DNA from: Pontibacter mangrovi
Lineage (GTDB): Bacteria > Bacteroidota > Bacteroidia > Cytophagales > Hymenobacteraceae
Direction: 5' to 3'
NCBI RefSeq assembly: GCF_006385705.1
Contig: NZ_VFRQ01000001.1
Coordinates: 310,001-374,000, forward strand
DNA length: 64,000 nt
Numbering within the stretch: the stretch's first letter is position 1; each line of letters opens with the position of its first letter. Of this stretch, positions 18,067-27,527 are shown piece after piece. A model generated the notes under the pieces. The model searched no databases. It was not told the origin of the DNA and saw only the letters and a list, made by a program, of their open reading frames with translations. The position numbers were made by a program, and so were the translations under genes.

Positions 18067-19005
18067 TTAGTGCAAACCCTTGGCAGCCAGGTACCGCTCT
18101 GCGTCTAGTGCCGCCATACATCCAGTGCCTGCTGCCGTCACAGCCTGGCGATAGGTAAAGTCCTGCACATCACCACATGCAAAAACACCGTCGATGTTCG
18201 TTTTAGATGTGCCTGGTATGGTGCGGATATAGCCGTTCTCATCCAGGTTGAGGTAATCCTTGAAAATCTCAGAGTTTGGCTGGTGTCCGATGGCCACAAA
18301 GAAGCCTTTCACCGGAATCTCGCGCAGTTCACCTGTCACAGCGTTTTTCACTCTTACTGCTTCTACTGTATCTTTTCCCAGGATTTCATCGGTCACGGTA
18401 TTCCAGAGCACTTCAATGTTTTTAGTGTTCTTTACCCGCTCCTGCATAATCGTAGACGCGCGCATTTCATCACGGCGCACAAGCATGTATACTTTGCTGC
18501 ACAGGTTAGCCAGATAAGTGGCCTCTTCTGCTGCGGTATCACCTGCTCCCACAATGGCTACATCCTGTCCACGGTAAAAGAAGCCATCGCACACTGCGCA
18601 TGCCGAAACGCCGTTGCCGTTCAAGCGGGACTCGGATTCCATACCGAGCCATTTGGCAGAGGCTCCAGTGGAGATAATTACAGAATCCGCTTCGATTGTT
18701 TTCTGATCGTCGATAACTACTTTGTGCGGCTGCGAAGAAAAGTCAACGGCCGTAGCGATTCCGTAGCGCACGTCGGTGCCAAATCGCTCTGCCTGCTTTT
18801 TAAAGTCTTCCATCATCTCGGGGCCCATAACTCCCTGTGGGTAACCCGGGTAGTTCTCTACGTCATTGGTGATGGTAAGCTGCCCACCTGGTTGTAAGCC
18901 TTGATAAAGTACAGGATTAAGCCCGGCCCTTGAGGCATAGATTGCAGCAGTATATCCTGCAGGTCCCGAACCGATAATCAAACATTTTACTTTTTCTATT
19001 TCCAT
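18067..19005 (-). CDS. trxB: Thioredoxin-disulfide reductase
   Basis: 312 residues, typical length. FAD-binding GSGPAGYTAAIYAS near the N-terminus, redox pair C136/C139 in CAVCDG, NADPH-binding GAGDTAAEEATYL followed by VRRDEMRAS, and the C-terminal FAD motif GVFACGDVQDFTYRQAV. The enzyme passes electrons from NADPH to thioredoxin in the cytoplasm. A TAATTTTG box on the minus strand lies about 38 bp upstream. Confidence 0.96.
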   Translation of the reverse strand: MEIEKVKCLIIGSGPAGYTAAIYASRAGLNPVLYQGLQPGGQLTITNDVENYPGYPQGVMGPEMMEDFKKQAERFGTDVRYGIATAVDFSSQPHKVVIDDQKTIEADSVIISTGASAKWLGMESESRLNGNGVSACAVCDGFFYRGQDVAIVGAGDTAAEEATYLANLCSKVYMLVRRDEMRASTIMQERVKNTKNIEVLWNTVTDEILGKDTVEAVRVKNAVTGELREIPVKGFFVAIGHQPNSEIFKDYLNLDENGYIRTIPGTSKTNIDGVFACGDVQDFTYRQAVTAAGTGCMAALDAERYLAAKGLH

Positions 19006-19042
19006 TGCTGTGTTTGGTCTAAAAGAAATTGGTGCAAGTATA

Positions 19043-19050
19043 CAAAATTA
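19043..19050 (-). promoter_or_regulatory. -7 box of trxB
   Basis: The minus strand reads TAATTTTG, an exact TAnnTTTG match, 38 bp before the trxB start. An AAGTATA copy (19036) adjoins it. No clear -33 element is seen. Confidence 0.5.
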
Positions 19051-19084
19051 TTGGCGGATGCCTTCATTTGAGCTGTAAAAACCC

Positions 19085-19144
19085 ACCTGCCTATAAAGCA
19101 AAAGCCCTGGCTTTAGGGCCAGGGCTTTTGCTTTATAGGCAGGT
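19085..19144 (-). terminator. rpoD terminator, 27-bp perfect stem
   Basis: Arms 19085-19111 and 19118-19144 are exact reverse complements with a 6-nt loop; the core is AAGCCCTGGC/GCCAGGGCTT. It ends one base from the rpoD stop codon. Confidence 0.8.
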
Positions 19145-19145
19145 A

Positions 19146-20009
19146 TTATCCTAAATACGGTTTTAGCGCTTTGCTTCTGGAAGTGTGTCGCAGCCTGCGG
19201 ATGGCTTTCTCTTTGATCTGGCGCACACGCTCACGGGTCAGATTAAATTTCTCCCCTATTTCCTCAAGTGTTAAGGAGTGCTCGCCGTTCAAGCCAAAGT
19301 ATAACGTAATCACGTCGGCTTCCCGCTTGGTAAGTGTAGAGAGCGCACGCTGTACTTCTTTGCGGAGTGAATCGTTCATCAGCCCCATATCCGGCGACTC
19401 TTCGTCTTCATTCTCCAGCACATCCAGCAATCGGTTTTCCTCCCCCTGTACAAAAGGTGCATCCACAGATACGTGGCGTCCGGAAATCTTCAGGGTATCT
19501 ACTACTTCGGCTGTTGTCAGTTCCAGCACTTCGGCGATTTCTTCCGGAGATGGCTCACGCTCGAACTTCTGCTCAAGCTCAGAGAATGACTTAGAGATTT
19601 TATTGAGAGAGCCAACGCGGTTCAGCGGCAGGCGCACAATGCGCGACTGCTCTGCCAGCGCTTGAAGGATAGACTGACGAATCCACCATACAGCGTAAGA
19701 GATGAACTTAAAGCCTCTTGTTTCGTCAAATCGCTTGGCAGCTTTGATCAGGCCGAGGTTGCCCTCGTTTATCAGGTCTCCTAAAGATAGGCCCTGGTTC
19801 TGATACTGCTTGGCCACCGATACCACAAATCGAAGGTTAGCTTTTGTTAATTTCTCAAGCGCAAACTGATCTCCCTCTTTAATCCTCTGAGCCAACGATA
19901 CCTCCTCATCGGGGGTAAGCAAGTCAACTTTACCAATCTCTTGCAGGTATTTATCAAGCGACTGGCTCTCGCGGTTCGTAATCTGTTTGCTTATCTTGAG
20001 TTGTCTCAT
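19146..20009 (-). CDS. rpoD: Primary RNA polymerase sigma factor (RpoD/SigA, short form)
   Basis: 287 residues, the compact form usual in Bacteroidota, without region 1.1. Region 1.2 [19 protein letters not shown]; region 2 with [36 protein letters not shown] (2.3/2.4); region 3 from [15 protein letters not shown]; region 4 with [19 protein letters not shown] and an RLRH tail. This factor reads the TAnnTTTG/TTG promoters noted across the window. The gene is monocistronic and has a strong terminator. It has only one AAGTATA copy, at 19297. Confidence 0.96.
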   Translation of the reverse strand: MRQLKISKQITNRESQSLDKYLQEIGKVDLLTPDEEVSLAQRIKEGDQFALEKLTKANLRFVVSVAKQYQNQGLSLGDLINEGNLGLIKAAKRFDETRGFKFISYAVWWIRQSILQALAEQSRIVRLPLNRVGSLNKISKSFSELEQKFEREPSPEEIAEVLELTTAEVVDTLKISGRHVSVDAPFVQGEENRLLDVLENEDEESPDMGLMNDSLRKEVQRALSTLTKREADVITLYFGLNGEHSLTLEEIGEKFNLTRERVRQIKEKAIRRLRHTSRSKALKPYLG

Positions 20010-20199
20010 CAGAGTATATGTTATTCGAAAAAATTGTGAAAACTAAGGTTTGGGCTCGGTGACTTAACATCAGAAAATCGTGCAAAGTTCTGACATCTTC
20101 AGAATAAAATCAAGCCACCACCCTGCAGCAAGAAAAATATAACTCCTGGCACTGCGACTGTTCAGCCAACAGGCACCAGGAGTTATACTGTATCAGGTA

Positions 20200-22344
20200 T
20201 TAATTGTTATTCTCTGCGCCGGGCTTTGGCAATATAGCCTTGCGCGACAGCTTAAACTTACCTGTTTTCTTGTCGACATCAATCAGCTTCACTTTCACCT
20301 CTTCACCGATCTCCAGCACACCTTCCATGTTCTCCAGGCGTTCGTGCTTGATCTCAGAAATGTGCAGCAAACCGTCTTTACCTGGCATAAACTCTACAAA
20401 GGCTCCGTAAGGTTGGATAGACTTCACTTTACCGATGTATTCTTCGCCAATTTCCGGCTGGGCTGCAATGGCACGAATCTTCGCAATAGCAGAATTCATA
20501 GCATCCTGATTGCTGGCGAAGATATTTACATGCCCTTTTTCATTTTTCTCCTCAATGATGATAGTTGCGCCAGTGTCTTTCTGGATCTGCTGGATTACCT
20601 TACCACCTGGTCCGATCACGGCACCGATAAATTCTTTATCGATCACCATGTTGAATGAACGCGGCGTGTGCGGCTTATAATCTGGGTTAGGGGCAGAAAG
20701 CGTCTTAGACATTTCGTTCAGGATGTGCAGACGTCCGGCGTTAGCCTGCTGCAGCGCCTGTGTCATCACCTCGTGAGACAAGCCCTGGATCTTAATGTCC
20801 ATCTGGCAGGCCGTGATACCGTTTTTCGTACCGGCCACTTTAAAGTCCATGTCACCCAGGTGGTCTTCATCACCCAGGATGTCAGACAGCACGGCGAACT
20901 TACCGGTTTCCTTGTCTGTGATCAGACCCATCGCGATACCGGAAACGCCTCCTTTTACAGGCACACCGGCATCCATTAAGGCCAGGCTACCGGCACAAAC
21001 CGTTGCCATGGACGAAGAACCGTTAGACTCCAGGATATCGGAAACGATACGGATGGTATATGGGTTCTCAGCTTCTGCCGGAAGCACCTTCTTCAGGGCA
21101 CGCAGGGCCAGGTTACCATGACCGATCTCACGACGGCCAGGACCTCTGTTTGGTCGTACCTCACCGGTAGAGAAAGCCGGGAAGTTGTAGTGGAGCAGGA
21201 ATTTATTTGTTCCCGACACCATGGCGCTGTCGATCATCTGCTCGTCCAGTTTGGTACCAAGTGTTACAGTGGTAAGAGACTGGGTCTCGCCGCGGGTAAA
21301 GATCGCCGAACCGTGCGTAGCCGGCAGATAGTTCACTTCTGACCAGATCGGGCGGATCTCATCCAGCTGACGTCCGTCCAGGCGCACGCGCTCATCCAGA
21401 ATCATGTTGCGAACCGCCTCTTTCTCTACGTCGTGGTAGTATACTTTGATCAGGTTCTCATCGTATCCGTGCTCCTCGCCAAGAGAGGCGATAAACTCAT
21501 CACGAACAGCCTTGAAGCCTTCGGAACGCTCCTGCTTGTTGGCGCTGCCGCGCTTGGCAACCGCATAAGCTTTCTCATAAGTGGCATCCCATACTTTCTT
21601 GCGAAGGTCCTCGTCGTGCGTTTCGTGCACGTACTCGCGCTTCATCGTTTTGCCTACCATTTCGGCAAGTTCTATCTGTGCCTGGCAGTGCGTCTTGATA
21701 GCGTCATGGGCAAATTGAATGGCCTCCAGCATCTCTGCCTCAGAAACCTCATTCATCTCACCTTCCACCATCACTACGCTGTCGATAGAAGCACCTACCA
21801 TCAGGTCGATGTCAGCGCGTGTCAGGTCGCTTACGCTTGGGTTAATTACTAGCTGACCGTCAATGCGGGCTACGCGCACCTCAGAGATAGGGCCGTTGAA
21901 AGGAATATCAGACACAGCCAGGGCAGCGGAGGCAGCCAGGGCGGCCAGGGCATCCGGCATGATCTCCGTGTCGGCAGAGATCAGGTGTATAGTCATTTGT
22001 GTTTCGGCGTGGTAATCACCAGGAAACAGCGGACGCAGCACGCGGTCAACCAGGCGCGAAACCAATACTTCATAGTCAGAAAGTCTGGCTTCTCTTCTCA
22101 GGAAGCCTCCAGGTATCTTGCCAGAAGAGGCAAATTTCTCCTGGTAGTCCACAGAGAGTGGCAGGAAGTCAACCCCTTCACGGGCTTCTTTGTTTGAAAC
22201 AACGGCTGCCAGCAACATGGTGTTACCCATTTTCACTACCACAGAGCCATCAGCCTGCTTGGCCAGCTTACCAGTTTCAATTGTTATCTCCCGGCCATCC
22301 GGAAGAAGAATAGTTTTACTAATCGCGTTGTAGGACATCTTCAA
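20200..22344 (-). CDS. pnp: Polynucleotide phosphorylase
   Basis: 714 residues (the second in-frame ATG, at residue 3, may be the true start). Two RNase PH-like domains: the first with [23 protein letters not shown] in two parts, the second with RTRG-type [15 protein letters not shown] and the active-site stretch [15 protein letters not shown] (phosphate/Mg2+ site). A KH domain ([17 protein letters not shown]) and an S1 domain ([20 protein letters not shown]) follow. It degrades RNA 3'-5' using phosphate and can add tails. It follows rpsO by 131 bp, a widely conserved order. Confidence 0.96.
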   Translation of the reverse strand: MKMSYNAISKTILLPDGREITIETGKLAKQADGSVVVKMGNTMLLAAVVSNKEAREGVDFLPLSVDYQEKFASSGKIPGGFLRREARLSDYEVLVSRLVDRVLRPLFPGDYHAETQMTIHLISADTEIMPDALAALAASAALAVSDIPFNGPISEVRVARIDGQLVINPSVSDLTRADIDLMVGASIDSVVMVEGEMNEVSEAEMLEAIQFAHDAIKTHCQAQIELAEMVGKTMKREYVHETHDEDLRKKVWDATYEKAYAVAKRGSANKQERSEGFKAVRDEFIASLGEEHGYDENLIKVYYHDVEKEAVRNMILDERVRLDGRQLDEIRPIWSEVNYLPATHGSAIFTRGETQSLTTVTLGTKLDEQMIDSAMVSGTNKFLLHYNFPAFSTGEVRPNRGPGRREIGHGNLALRALKKVLPAEAENPYTIRIVSDILESNGSSSMATVCAGSLALMDAGVPVKGGVSGIAMGLITDKETGKFAVLSDILGDEDHLGDMDFKVAGTKNGITACQMDIKIQGLSHEVMTQALQQANAGRLHILNEMSKTLSAPNPDYKPHTPRSFNMVIDKEFIGAVIGPGGKVIQQIQKDTGATIIIEEKNEKGHVNIFASNQDAMNSAIAKIRAIAAQPEIGEEYIGKVKSIQPYGAFVEFMPGKDGLLHISEIKHERLENMEGVLEIGEEVKVKLIDVDKKTGKFKLSRKAILPKPGAENNN

Positions 22345-22367
22345 TTATCGTTATCATCAAAAAAGAC

Positions 22368-22393
22368 AGCGCCACCCTTTGCGACACTGTCGG
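22368..22393 (-). terminator. Hairpin between rpsO and pnp
   Basis: On the minus strand GACAGTGTCGC and GCGCTGTC can pair with a bulge, followed by six T. It could attenuate read-through from rpsO into pnp. Confidence 0.5.
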
Positions 22394-22475
22394 TACTGGC
22401 AATTCAGAGGAAGGAAGGGGGATTGCTTATAAAAAGTTTAGGGAATCCTTGTATGAATTCCCTAACACAATAAGC

Positions 22476-22751
22476 TTATTTACGGATACCCAGCTCGCTA
22501 ATAATAGCTCTGTATCTTTCAATATCATTCTTCTGCAGGTAGTTCAGAAGTCTTCTTCTTTTACCTACTAGTTTCAAAAGACCCAGGCGAGTGCTAAAGT
22601 CCTTCTTGTGGGTTTTCAGGTGCTCGGTCAGGTCCGCGATACGTGTCGTGAACAGCGCTATCTGAGCCTCAGGAGAACCTGTATCAGATTTTGACTTGTT
22701 GAAACCGTGCTTTTCGAAAATCTCTTGTTTCGCTTCAGTGGTTAATCTCAT
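22476..22751 (-). CDS. rpsO: 30S ribosomal protein S15
   Basis: 91 residues, standard length. Signature regions are present: [31 protein letters not shown] and [17 protein letters not shown]15 binds the central domain of 16S rRNA early in 30S assembly. It is the gene upstream of pnp. Confidence 0.97.
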   Translation of the reverse strand: MRLTTEAKQEIFEKHGFNKSKSDTGSPEAQIALFTTRIADLTEHLKTHKKDFSTRLGLLKLVGKRRRLLNYLQKNDIERYRAIISELGIRK

Positions 22752-22800
22752 CGTAAAATATCAATCTGTTTTTATCGTGCAAAGCTTGCTATACAAGCCA

Positions 22801-22808
22801 CAAAGGTA
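22801..22808 (-). promoter_or_regulatory. -7 box of rpsO
   Basis: The minus strand reads TACCTTTG, an exact TAnnTTTG match, 50 bp before the rpsO start. A TTG lies 15 bp further upstream, closer than the usual spacing. Confidence 0.55.
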
Positions 22809-22859
22809 TAGAATTTACTTTTACAAAAAAAACTTTTACCGAATCTTTATATAGTGTTT

Positions 22860-24272
22860 TTAAAGTTTATTGCGCCGCAGGCGGGCCATCAGCTTACGCC
22901 AGAAGTCCAGCTCCAGCAGGCTTGAGTCGCTTCGGGCCTGATACAGAAAGAAAAGCCCCACAGGAAGCAGGATGAAATTAGCGGCCCACATACCCGTTCC
23001 TACCGGCACAAGCCCCTCTCTCCCCCACTTCTCACCAAGTATGGTCATCACATACATAATGATAAAGAAGACGATAGAGATAACCACCGGCACACCCAAG
23101 CCACCTTTTTTGATGATAGCACCGAGCGGGGCCCCGATCAGGAACATGATAATGATGGAGGCCGACTGCGTATACTTACGCCAGATCTCCACCTCGTAAT
23201 TATTGGCCTCCCGCAGCGTTGTGCGCACCCGCTCTTCGTAACTATCCGTAAAGCTCTTGATATTGCGGGCCTTGTTGGTGGCCAGCACCAGCACATCCGC
23301 ACTAGGCTCCGGCAGCTCGCGCTCCAGTTTCTTGCCAACCAGCTTTATGCCGCTCTTCACCTTAGCCGTGTCGGCTTTAAAGTAATTGTAAAACGGATCG
23401 ACGTTAGGAGCATACAAAACCTTTTCCCGATCGCTATGGCGGCGCAGTGAGTCTGTCACCACATTCAGCTCCTGGATGTTTTTCATCATCTTGTTATCAG
23501 AGAAATACTCTTCCTTGGTCCTGTCGAAGTTGAAGGAGGCCATGCTTAGCATGAGTTTACTCTTGTCGAACTGCTGCCGGACAAACTGCTCGTTGGAGTT
23601 GCGGAAGGAAGGGTTGCTCTGGTCTACATAGGTGTTCCCCCTGAAAAGCTCCAGCACCAGGTACGCATCGTCGTAGTCCATGTACATCTCACCTGAATCG
23701 GCAAGTATAACCGTAGTGTTCGTGCCGCCCTTGGTGTGGTCGTAGATCATCACATCGCGCAGCGTTTTGCCGTCGTTCAGCTTCTCGTTTACCTTGATGC
23801 TGTACCCGGGGATGCCGTTGTAAAAGGCCCCTTCCTTAAAGTTCATGGCCGGCTTTTTCTGGCGGATGTCCCACAGCAGGCTATAGGCTTTGAGGTTTGC
23901 CTTCGGAACGATGTTGTTGTTAAAGAAAAAGGCGCCCACGGTGATCAAGCCCACCACGATCAGAACCGGCCGCAGAATGCGCGTGAGAGCAATGCCGGAC
24001 GTTTTAATGGCCGTCAGCTCATGATGCTCCCCCAGCGAGCCAAATGTCATGAGGGAGGACAGCAGCACGGCCAACGGCAGGGCCACCGGCGCCATGTTAA
24101 CGCTAAAGTAAAAGAGCAGCTCCCCGAAAACACTGGCACCAAGGTCCTTGCCTACCAGCTCATCCAGGTACTTTAGCATATACTGCGTGAGGAGTATAAA
24201 CTCTACCACAGCAAAGGTCAACAGAAAAGGGCCGAAAAAAGCCCGGAGTATAAGCTTATCAAGTTTCTTCAT
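22860..24272 (-). CDS. LptF/LptG-family permease
   Basis: 470 residues from ATG 24272 (MKKLDKLILRAFF), the usual family start. Helices about 12-35, 60-85 and 101-123 precede a large periplasmic jellyroll-like domain (about 125-355, with FKEGAFYNGIPGYSIKV), then three C-terminal helices starting near SIIIMFLIGAPLGAIIKKGGLG, whose P-L-G-A-I pattern is typical. LptF and LptG form the inner-membrane core of the LPS exporter with LptB2. Only one copy is seen here; its partner must be elsewhere. Confidence 0.88.
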   Translation of the reverse strand: MKKLDKLILRAFFGPFLLTFAVVEFILLTQYMLKYLDELVGKDLGASVFGELLFYFSVNMAPVALPLAVLLSSLMTFGSLGEHHELTAIKTSGIALTRILRPVLIVVGLITVGAFFFNNNIVPKANLKAYSLLWDIRQKKPAMNFKEGAFYNGIPGYSIKVNEKLNDGKTLRDVMIYDHTKGGTNTTVILADSGEMYMDYDDAYLVLELFRGNTYVDQSNPSFRNSNEQFVRQQFDKSKLMLSMASFNFDRTKEEYFSDNKMMKNIQELNVVTDSLRRHSDREKVLYAPNVDPFYNYFKADTAKVKSGIKLVGKKLERELPEPSADVLVLATNKARNIKSFTDSYEERVRTTLREANNYEVEIWRKYTQSASIIIMFLIGAPLGAIIKKGGLGVPVVISIVFFIIMYVMTILGEKWGREGLVPVGTGMWAANFILLPVGLFFLYQARSDSSLLELDFWRKLMARLRRNKL

Positions 24273-24342
24273 GCGCAAAAACAATGGTTGCGAAGCGGGC
24301 TGCGCTAACGCTATTTACCGGCAACAACCAGCAATTACCATG

Positions 24343-24350
24343 CAAAGATA
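24343..24350 (-). promoter_or_regulatory. -7 box of the lptF/G-like gene
   Basis: The minus strand reads TATCTTTG, an exact TAnnTTTG match, 70 bp before ATG 24272 and just downstream of the START-like gene. There is no good -33. Confidence 0.45.
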
Positions 24351-24371
24351 AGCTTTACTCGTGCAAACCTG

Positions 24372-24776
24372 CTACCCTCCTACTATTTCGCGCAGATTTT
24401 GCAGCAAATTATCCCACAGCTCCTCCAACTCCTCCTCGTCCTCCTCGCCGGAGTAGTCTACCACCTTCAGGAACTGCTCCTGGGTCAGTTCGCTGCTCTC
24501 GATCAGGAAATCAATATAGGGCGCATCCGCCCGGTGCTTTTTCGTCTCGCTGAGGAACAGGAACCGCACAGACCGGTTGGTGCGGTGGCTGGTCATCTCG
24601 GCATAGTGGTTGCGCCCGTCCCATATAAAGTTAAAAATGTTATCCTCATCCACCCTGGCGTCATCGCAAAACCATTGAGACAAGCCACTGGGAGTGCTCA
24701 AGTATGGGTATAGCAGCTTTGCGGAGGCATTGATCGGGTACTCGCGTACAAACTTCAGCTTCGTCTCTTTCGTCAT
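24372..24776 (-). CDS. START-like (SRPBCC-fold) domain protein
   Basis: 134 residues. It begins with KLKFVREYPINASAKLLYPYL, then PSGLSQWFCDDARV, FIWDGRNHYAEM and a hydrophobic helix-rich end, matching the helix-grip pattern of AHSA1/START-like proteins of Bacteroidota. It ends in an acidic stretch (GEEDEEELEELWDNLL) and a C-terminal helix. Such proteins bind hydrophobic ligands; no substrate can be assigned. The gene is upstream of the lptF/G-like gene with its own spacing. Confidence 0.8.
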   Translation of the reverse strand: MTKETKLKFVREYPINASAKLLYPYLSTPSGLSQWFCDDARVDEDNIFNFIWDGRNHYAEMTSHRTNRSVRFLFLSETKKHRADAPYIDFLIESSELTQEQFLKVVDYSGEEDEEELEELWDNLLQNLREIVGG

Positions 24777-24866
24777 AAGGGTAATGTAAGTGTCTGAGTA
24801 AGTATAGTATTAATTCTTCAAAGATGTATATCTTAAAAACAAAATATTTTTTTTCAGGAAAGATGC

Positions 24867-24898
24867 TTGCTTATTAAAGATTCAATCCGCTATATTTG
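24867..24898 (+). promoter_or_regulatory. Promoter of tRNA-Met
   Basis: TTG (24867-24869), 21-bp spacer, then TATATTTG (24891-24898): both elements of the Bacteroidota primary sigma consensus, 11 bp before the tRNA. Confidence 0.75.
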
Positions 24899-24909
24899 CA
24901 GCACAATTC

Positions 24910-24983
24910 GGCGGGGTAGCTCAGATGGTTAGAGCGCAGGATTCATAACCCTGAGGTCGGCAGTTCGATTCTGCTCCCCGCTA
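24910..24983 (+). tRNA. tRNA with CAT anticodon (Met; Ile2 not excluded)
   Basis: The cloverleaf can be drawn. The acceptor GGCGGGG pairs with CCCCGCT (one G-U). The D-arm is GCTC/GAGC, the anticodon stem CAGGA/CCCTG (last pair A-C) with loop TTCATAA, and the T-arm GGCAG/CTGCT with loop TTCGATT; the discriminator is A. CCA is not encoded. The D-loop has AGATGGTTA. The first acceptor pair is G-U, not the unpaired start of initiator tRNA, so it is elongator-type. CAT could also be the lysidine-modified Ile2 tRNA; I favour Met from its overall similarity to Bacteroidota elongator Met tRNAs. Confidence 0.92.
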
Positions 24984-24991
24984 CTTCTCGA

Positions 24992-25023
24992 AACGGGCTG
25001 TTGGTTTATACCTTCAGCCCGTT
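24992..25023 (+). terminator. tRNA terminator
   Basis: AACGGGCTG (24992-25000) pairs with CAGCCCGTT (25015-25023), followed by CCTTTTT; it begins 8 bp after the tRNA. Confidence 0.8.
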
Positions 25024-25153
25024 CCTTTTTATACTTGCCTTTCTCCCCTATACTATCATACGCGCCAATGCCAGCGCTAACCATAAAAAAAATAGCCACA
25101 CCCAAAGGCATGGCTAAAAGCGTTAGAACCTGTCGCAACTCCACCGGCTTAAC

Positions 25154-25306
25154 TTAGCGGCGCGTGTTGTCCTTTAAGAACGTTTGCTTGTGCAACGGTT
25201 TCTCATTTCTGCTAGCATAAGCAGGGCATGAAGTCTGGCGCTGGCAAGAGGCAAAGACAGCGAGGACAAATACAAAAAGGAGCAGCTTTGGTAAAAGTGT
25301 TTTCAT
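25154..25306 (-). CDS. Tiny lipoprotein (50 aa)
   Basis: 50 residues from ATG 25306: MKTLLPKLLLFVFVLAVFAS then a lipobox cysteine (VFASC). The mature peptide is only about 28 residues and has a second cysteine in TSCPAYASRNEK, ending basic. The longer frame to 25390 is unlikely. A short lipoprotein with a CPxY-type motif is something I associate with Bacteroidota envelopes, but I cannot name a family. Acylation and surface or periplasmic location follow from the signal; the function is unknown. Confidence 0.65.
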   Translation of the reverse strand: MKTLLPKLLLFVFVLAVFASCQRQTSCPAYASRNEKPLHKQTFLKDNTRR

Positions 25307-25734
25307 GCGGTTGTTTATTTGTGTGTTTAATAAGCTATAAGCGCTGTAAGTAAAATTTTTACAGGTGCAAAATTGATTCCTGCGTGGCATATATCGTACA
25401 AATATAGATAAATAACATTATATTAAAATATATAAATGCTAATTTTGAATCAATATAATCCAAAGTGCAAAATGTCTCTGAAATGCAGCTAATAAGTGCT
25501 TAATCAGCTTATTTTTGTACTATAAAAATTTTATACATAAAAGATTCAAATAAAAACCTAAACCTCACCCGATAGTATTCAAAATGCTTCAAGCTGTTCC
25601 AACTGCGGGTCAGGAGATGCAACATTTTCTACGCTGACCCATATCCTAGTGCCGAAGGCTTTAGCATATTCCTCTTTAGCATATCCCTAATTCGCTAGCA
25701 TCGTAGACTTGTAGAAAATCTCAGGAACAGTACT
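25307..25734. other. 428-nt AT-rich intergenic region
   Basis: It separates the divergent tiny lipoprotein gene and the GH13 gene. It is strongly AT-rich from 25390 to 25560. I find no exact TAnnTTTG box or further gene. Confidence 0.5.
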
Positions 25735-27333
25735 ATGAAGGAAGGACAAGAAGCATTATGGTGGCAGTCAGGCGTCATTTATCAAGTATACCCCCGCTCT
25801 TTTCAGGACTCTGATGGTGACGGTGTGGGAGATCTGCGCGGCATCATCAGCAGGCTGGATTACCTGAAATGGCTAGGGATAGCCGCCGTATGGGTCTCCC
25901 CGATCTATCCCTCTCCTATGGCTGATTTCGGGTACGATATCTCCGACTACTGCGGCATTCACCCGCTCTTCGGCACCATGGACGATTTTGACCAACTGCT
26001 GCAGGAGGTGCACAGACGCGACATGAAGCTGATCCTGGATCTTGTGCCCAACCATACTTCCAACGAGCACCCCTGGTTTCTGGAGTCCCGGTCCTCCCGC
26101 GACAATCCAAAACGCGACTGGTACATTTGGGAAGACCCGGCGGAGGGCGGCGGCCCCCCGAATAACTGGCTCAGCGTATTCGGCGGCAGTGGCTGGGAAT
26201 GGGACGAAAAATCGCAGCAGTACTACTACCACGCCTTCCTCAAAGAGCAGCCCGACCTGAACTGGCGCAACCCCGAGGTGCAGCAGGCGATGCTTGACGT
26301 CATGCGCTTCTGGCTGAATAAGGGCGTGGACGGCTTTAGGGTGGATGTAATGTGGCACATGATCAAAGACAAGCAGCTGCGCGACAACCCGCCCAACCCG
26401 GATTACCAGCAGCACGAGTCAACCTATAACCAGCTTATCCCTGCCTATTCCACTGACCAGCCAGAGGTGCACGACATTGTGCGGATGATGCGAGAGTTAA
26501 CAGATAAGTATGAAAACCGCGTGCTGATCGGTGAAATCTACCTGCCTGTGCATCGCCTTGTCACCTACTATGGCCCTGACAACAACGGCGCCCACCTGCC
26601 TTTTAATTTCCAGCTCATCACCCTGCCTTGGGAAGCGCGCATCATCAGCTCCCATATCAGTGAGTACGAAGGAGCTTTGCCGGAAGGAGGATGGCCAAAC
26701 TGGGTAATCGGCAACCATGATCAGCCCCGCATCACGAGCAGGGTGGGCAAATCGCAGGCGCGGGTGGCGGCCATGCTCCTGCTTACCCTACGCGGCACTC
26801 CCACCCTCTATTATGGCGACGAGCTGGGCATGCGCGATGTACCCATTCCCCCAGAGCAGATCAAAGACCCTCAGGGGCTGAACATGCCAGACAAAGACCT
26901 AAGCCGCGACCCGGCCCGCACGCCTATGCAGTGGAACGCCAGTAAGAATGCTGGTTTTACAAAAGGCACTCCCTGGCTACCGATAGCCGAGGACTACAAG
27001 CGCTTAAACACAGAGGCTCAGGAGAAAGACAACCGCTCCATGTTGTCGCTTTACAAACAACTTTTAGAAATACGAAAGCTGGAGGACGCCCTAAACGTGG
27101 GAGACTACGTTCCTGTGCTAGCCCAAGGCCCCATACTGGCTTATATCAGAGAAGGGAAAAGCAAGCGCTTTTTGATTGTGCTGAACCTGAGCCACAAGCC
27201 CTGTATCTTTAAACCGGAACAAAGTATGAAAGGCACAATTGTACTGGCCACGACGCCGGAGCTGGAAGGCACGGAAGTACAGGGGAACATACGTATGTAT
27301 GGCGATGAGGGCATTCTGGTTCAGCTAGAATAA
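25735..27333 (+). CDS. GH13 alpha-glucosidase (oligo-1,6-glucosidase type), cytoplasmic
   Basis: 532 residues with no signal peptide. WWQSGVIYQVYPRSFQDS opens the barrel, with the calcium-type loop DSDGDGVGD. Catalytic residues: nucleophile D204 (GFRVDVMWHM), acid/base E267 (LIGEIYLP) and D329 (GNHDQPR). DLVPNHTSNEHPWF and PTLYYGDELGM are typical of the oligo-1,6-glucosidase / alpha-glucosidase subfamily. A C-terminal beta-domain ends the protein. It should release glucose from short alpha-glucans. It is monocistronic, with a terminator downstream. Confidence 0.92.
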   Translation: MKEGQEALWWQSGVIYQVYPRSFQDSDGDGVGDLRGIISRLDYLKWLGIAAVWVSPIYPSPMADFGYDISDYCGIHPLFGTMDDFDQLLQEVHRRDMKLILDLVPNHTSNEHPWFLESRSSRDNPKRDWYIWEDPAEGGGPPNNWLSVFGGSGWEWDEKSQQYYYHAFLKEQPDLNWRNPEVQQAMLDVMRFWLNKGVDGFRVDVMWHMIKDKQLRDNPPNPDYQQHESTYNQLIPAYSTDQPEVHDIVRMMRELTDKYENRVLIGEIYLPVHRLVTYYGPDNNGAHLPFNFQLITLPWEARIISSHISEYEGALPEGGWPNWVIGNHDQPRITSRVGKSQARVAAMLLLTLRGTPTLYYGDELGMRDVPIPPEQIKDPQGLNMPDKDLSRDPARTPMQWNASKNAGFTKGTPWLPIAEDYKRLNTEAQEKDNRSMLSLYKQLLEIRKLEDALNVGDYVPVLAQGPILAYIREGKSKRFLIVLNLSHKPCIFKPEQSMKGTIVLATTPELEGTEVQGNIRMYGDEGILVQLE

Positions 27334-27408
27334 CTGTCCATACTTGCAGTTAATGCTTAACAGTATAGTACAAGTGGCGCCTGCTTTGGCAGAAAGCTGA
27401 TAACGTAT

Positions 27409-27442
27409 AAATGCACCGGTAACTCATGCTGCCGGTGCATTT
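27409..27442. terminator. Bidirectional terminator after the GH13 gene
   Basis: AAATGCACCGG (27409-27419) and CCGGTGCATTT (27432-27442) form an 11-bp perfect stem between convergent genes. Confidence 0.75.
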
Positions 27443-27527
27443 ACATTTAATTTCTGAGAAGCGGAAGAAGCAAAATTAAATACCTTATATTAATGGTTCC
27501 TGTAGGTAATTAAAAATGTGGGCGAAG

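Noticed and set aside
24929..25144. 71-codon minus-strand frame over the tRNA
   Set aside because: Its C-terminus is the antisense of the tRNA, a well-known source of false ORFs.
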